A DNA stretch of 6,265 nt from JAAEUE01 sp039180225. Lineage in GTDB: Bacteria; Pseudomonadota; Alphaproteobacteria; Rhizobiales; CAJQND01. The stretch is from contig JBCDDQ010000293.1 in NCBI GenBank assembly GCA_039180225.1, forward strand, positions 1 through 6,265, read 5' to 3'. Shown one piece after another: positions 6,037-6,265 of the stretch. A model generated the notes under the pieces. That model was not told the DNA's origin. It searched no databases and saw only the letters and a program-made list of their open reading frames with translations. Both the position numbers and the translations under genes were made by a program. How positions within the stretch are numbered: the first letter of the stretch is position 1; each line of letters opens with the position of its first letter.

Positions 6037-6134
6037 GCGGCCATGCCGCAGGGATTCTTAGACCCGCACGCGGTTGCGTCTTACCGCCGCCCATGCTAGA
6101 GGGAGCCCCGGTTTGTGGGGACGCCGGGTCCGGC
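6037..6134 (+). ncRNA. Structured leader, candidate ribosomal protein L10 (rplJ) leader
   Basis: GCAGGG (6048-6053) can pair with CCC-A-TGC (6090-6096, one bulged A). Inside, AGA-CC-CGCA pairs with TGCGTCT (from 6060) to form an upper hairpin flanked by TTCTT and TACC, and CTAGAGGGAGCCCC follows. This order (GCAGG stem, TTCTTAGAC...GTCTTA hairpin, then TAGA.GG.G) matches my recollection of alphaproteobacterial L10 leaders, where L10-L12 binds its own mRNA to limit translation of rplJL. A GC-rich hairpin region with mutually exclusive pairings (CCCC 6106-6109 with GGGG 6117-6120, or CCCGG 6107-6111 with CCGGG 6124-6128) lies next to it. If correct, rplJ starts just past the right edge. Against it: no rplK/rplA lies upstream, and the distance to any start would exceed 130 nt. 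Confidence 0.42.
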
Positions 6135-6265
6135 ATCTCATTCCAGAAAATAAATGTAAGAATATCAAGACGTTAAACAACAAGGTTGGCGGCGCGCCTG
6201 GAGCAGAACAATGGTGAAATCACCGGGATCAGGCGCCCTTATTCTGAAAAGTTAAGAGATAGACC
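6135..6265 (+). other. Probable 5' untranslated region of a gene beyond the window
   Basis: There is no ORF here. The sequence becomes A-rich (AGAAAATAAATG, AAGACGTTAAACAAC), contains a small GGTGA-AA-TCACC inverted repeat at 6212-6223, and ends with AAGTTAAGAGATAGACC, which could be the weak ribosome binding region of a gene starting just past 6265. The identity of that gene cannot be seen. Confidence 0.35.

Overview
The window is a GC-rich chromosomal segment, most likely from an alphaproteobacterium. Four things point there. A perfect GAAC-N7-GAAC direct repeat, the LexA operator type of alphaproteobacteria, lies inside a strong promoter. An RNA leader near the right end resembles the ribosomal protein L10 (rplJ) leaders of that class. 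The gene families are typical of it. The intergenic repeats are built on the palindrome CCCCGCGAAAGCGGGG and its relatives. The genus cannot be named from the sequence.

Layout, left to right. Bases 1-341 hold no gene but a mosaic of GC-rich repeats: two copies of a 72-bp block made of 21-bp units, exactly 150 bp apart, with a long hairpin between them and another hairpin just before the first gene's stop. Next comes a minus-strand Fe(II)/2-oxoglutarate dioxygenase of the PhyH family (342-1199). Divergent from it is an exported helical protein of unknown function (1351-1998). A LysE/RhtB-family amino-acid exporter on the minus strand (2004-2630) converges on that gene with 5 bp between the stops. 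A small plus-strand protein of the glyoxalase-related PF20066 type follows (2890-3330).

The right half is dominated by a minus-strand cluster. Read in the direction of transcription it has a promoter with a LexA-type operator over its -10 box (5775-5806), a 49-aa small ORF with a textbook AGGAGG ribosome binding site (5749-5600), and a gap of about 230 bp that may hold a second very small ORF. After that come a secreted Gly-tract/basic protein (5370-4705) and a secreted caspase-like (peptidase C14) protein whose start overlaps or abuts the previous stop (about 4730-3372). The last two genes look translationally coupled. No rho-independent terminator is visible between the SOS-type promoter and the caspase gene, so DNA-damage control of an exported caspase-like protein is a testable possibility, but it is inference.

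Bases 5807-6265 carry no convincing ORF. They contain an AT-rich stretch and then a structured RNA candidate (about 6037-6134) compatible with an L10 leader. If that is right, rplJ should start just beyond the window. The left-hand genes look like independent housekeeping or accessory units. The most interesting part is the SOS-type promoter with its small ORF and the secreted caspase module downstream.
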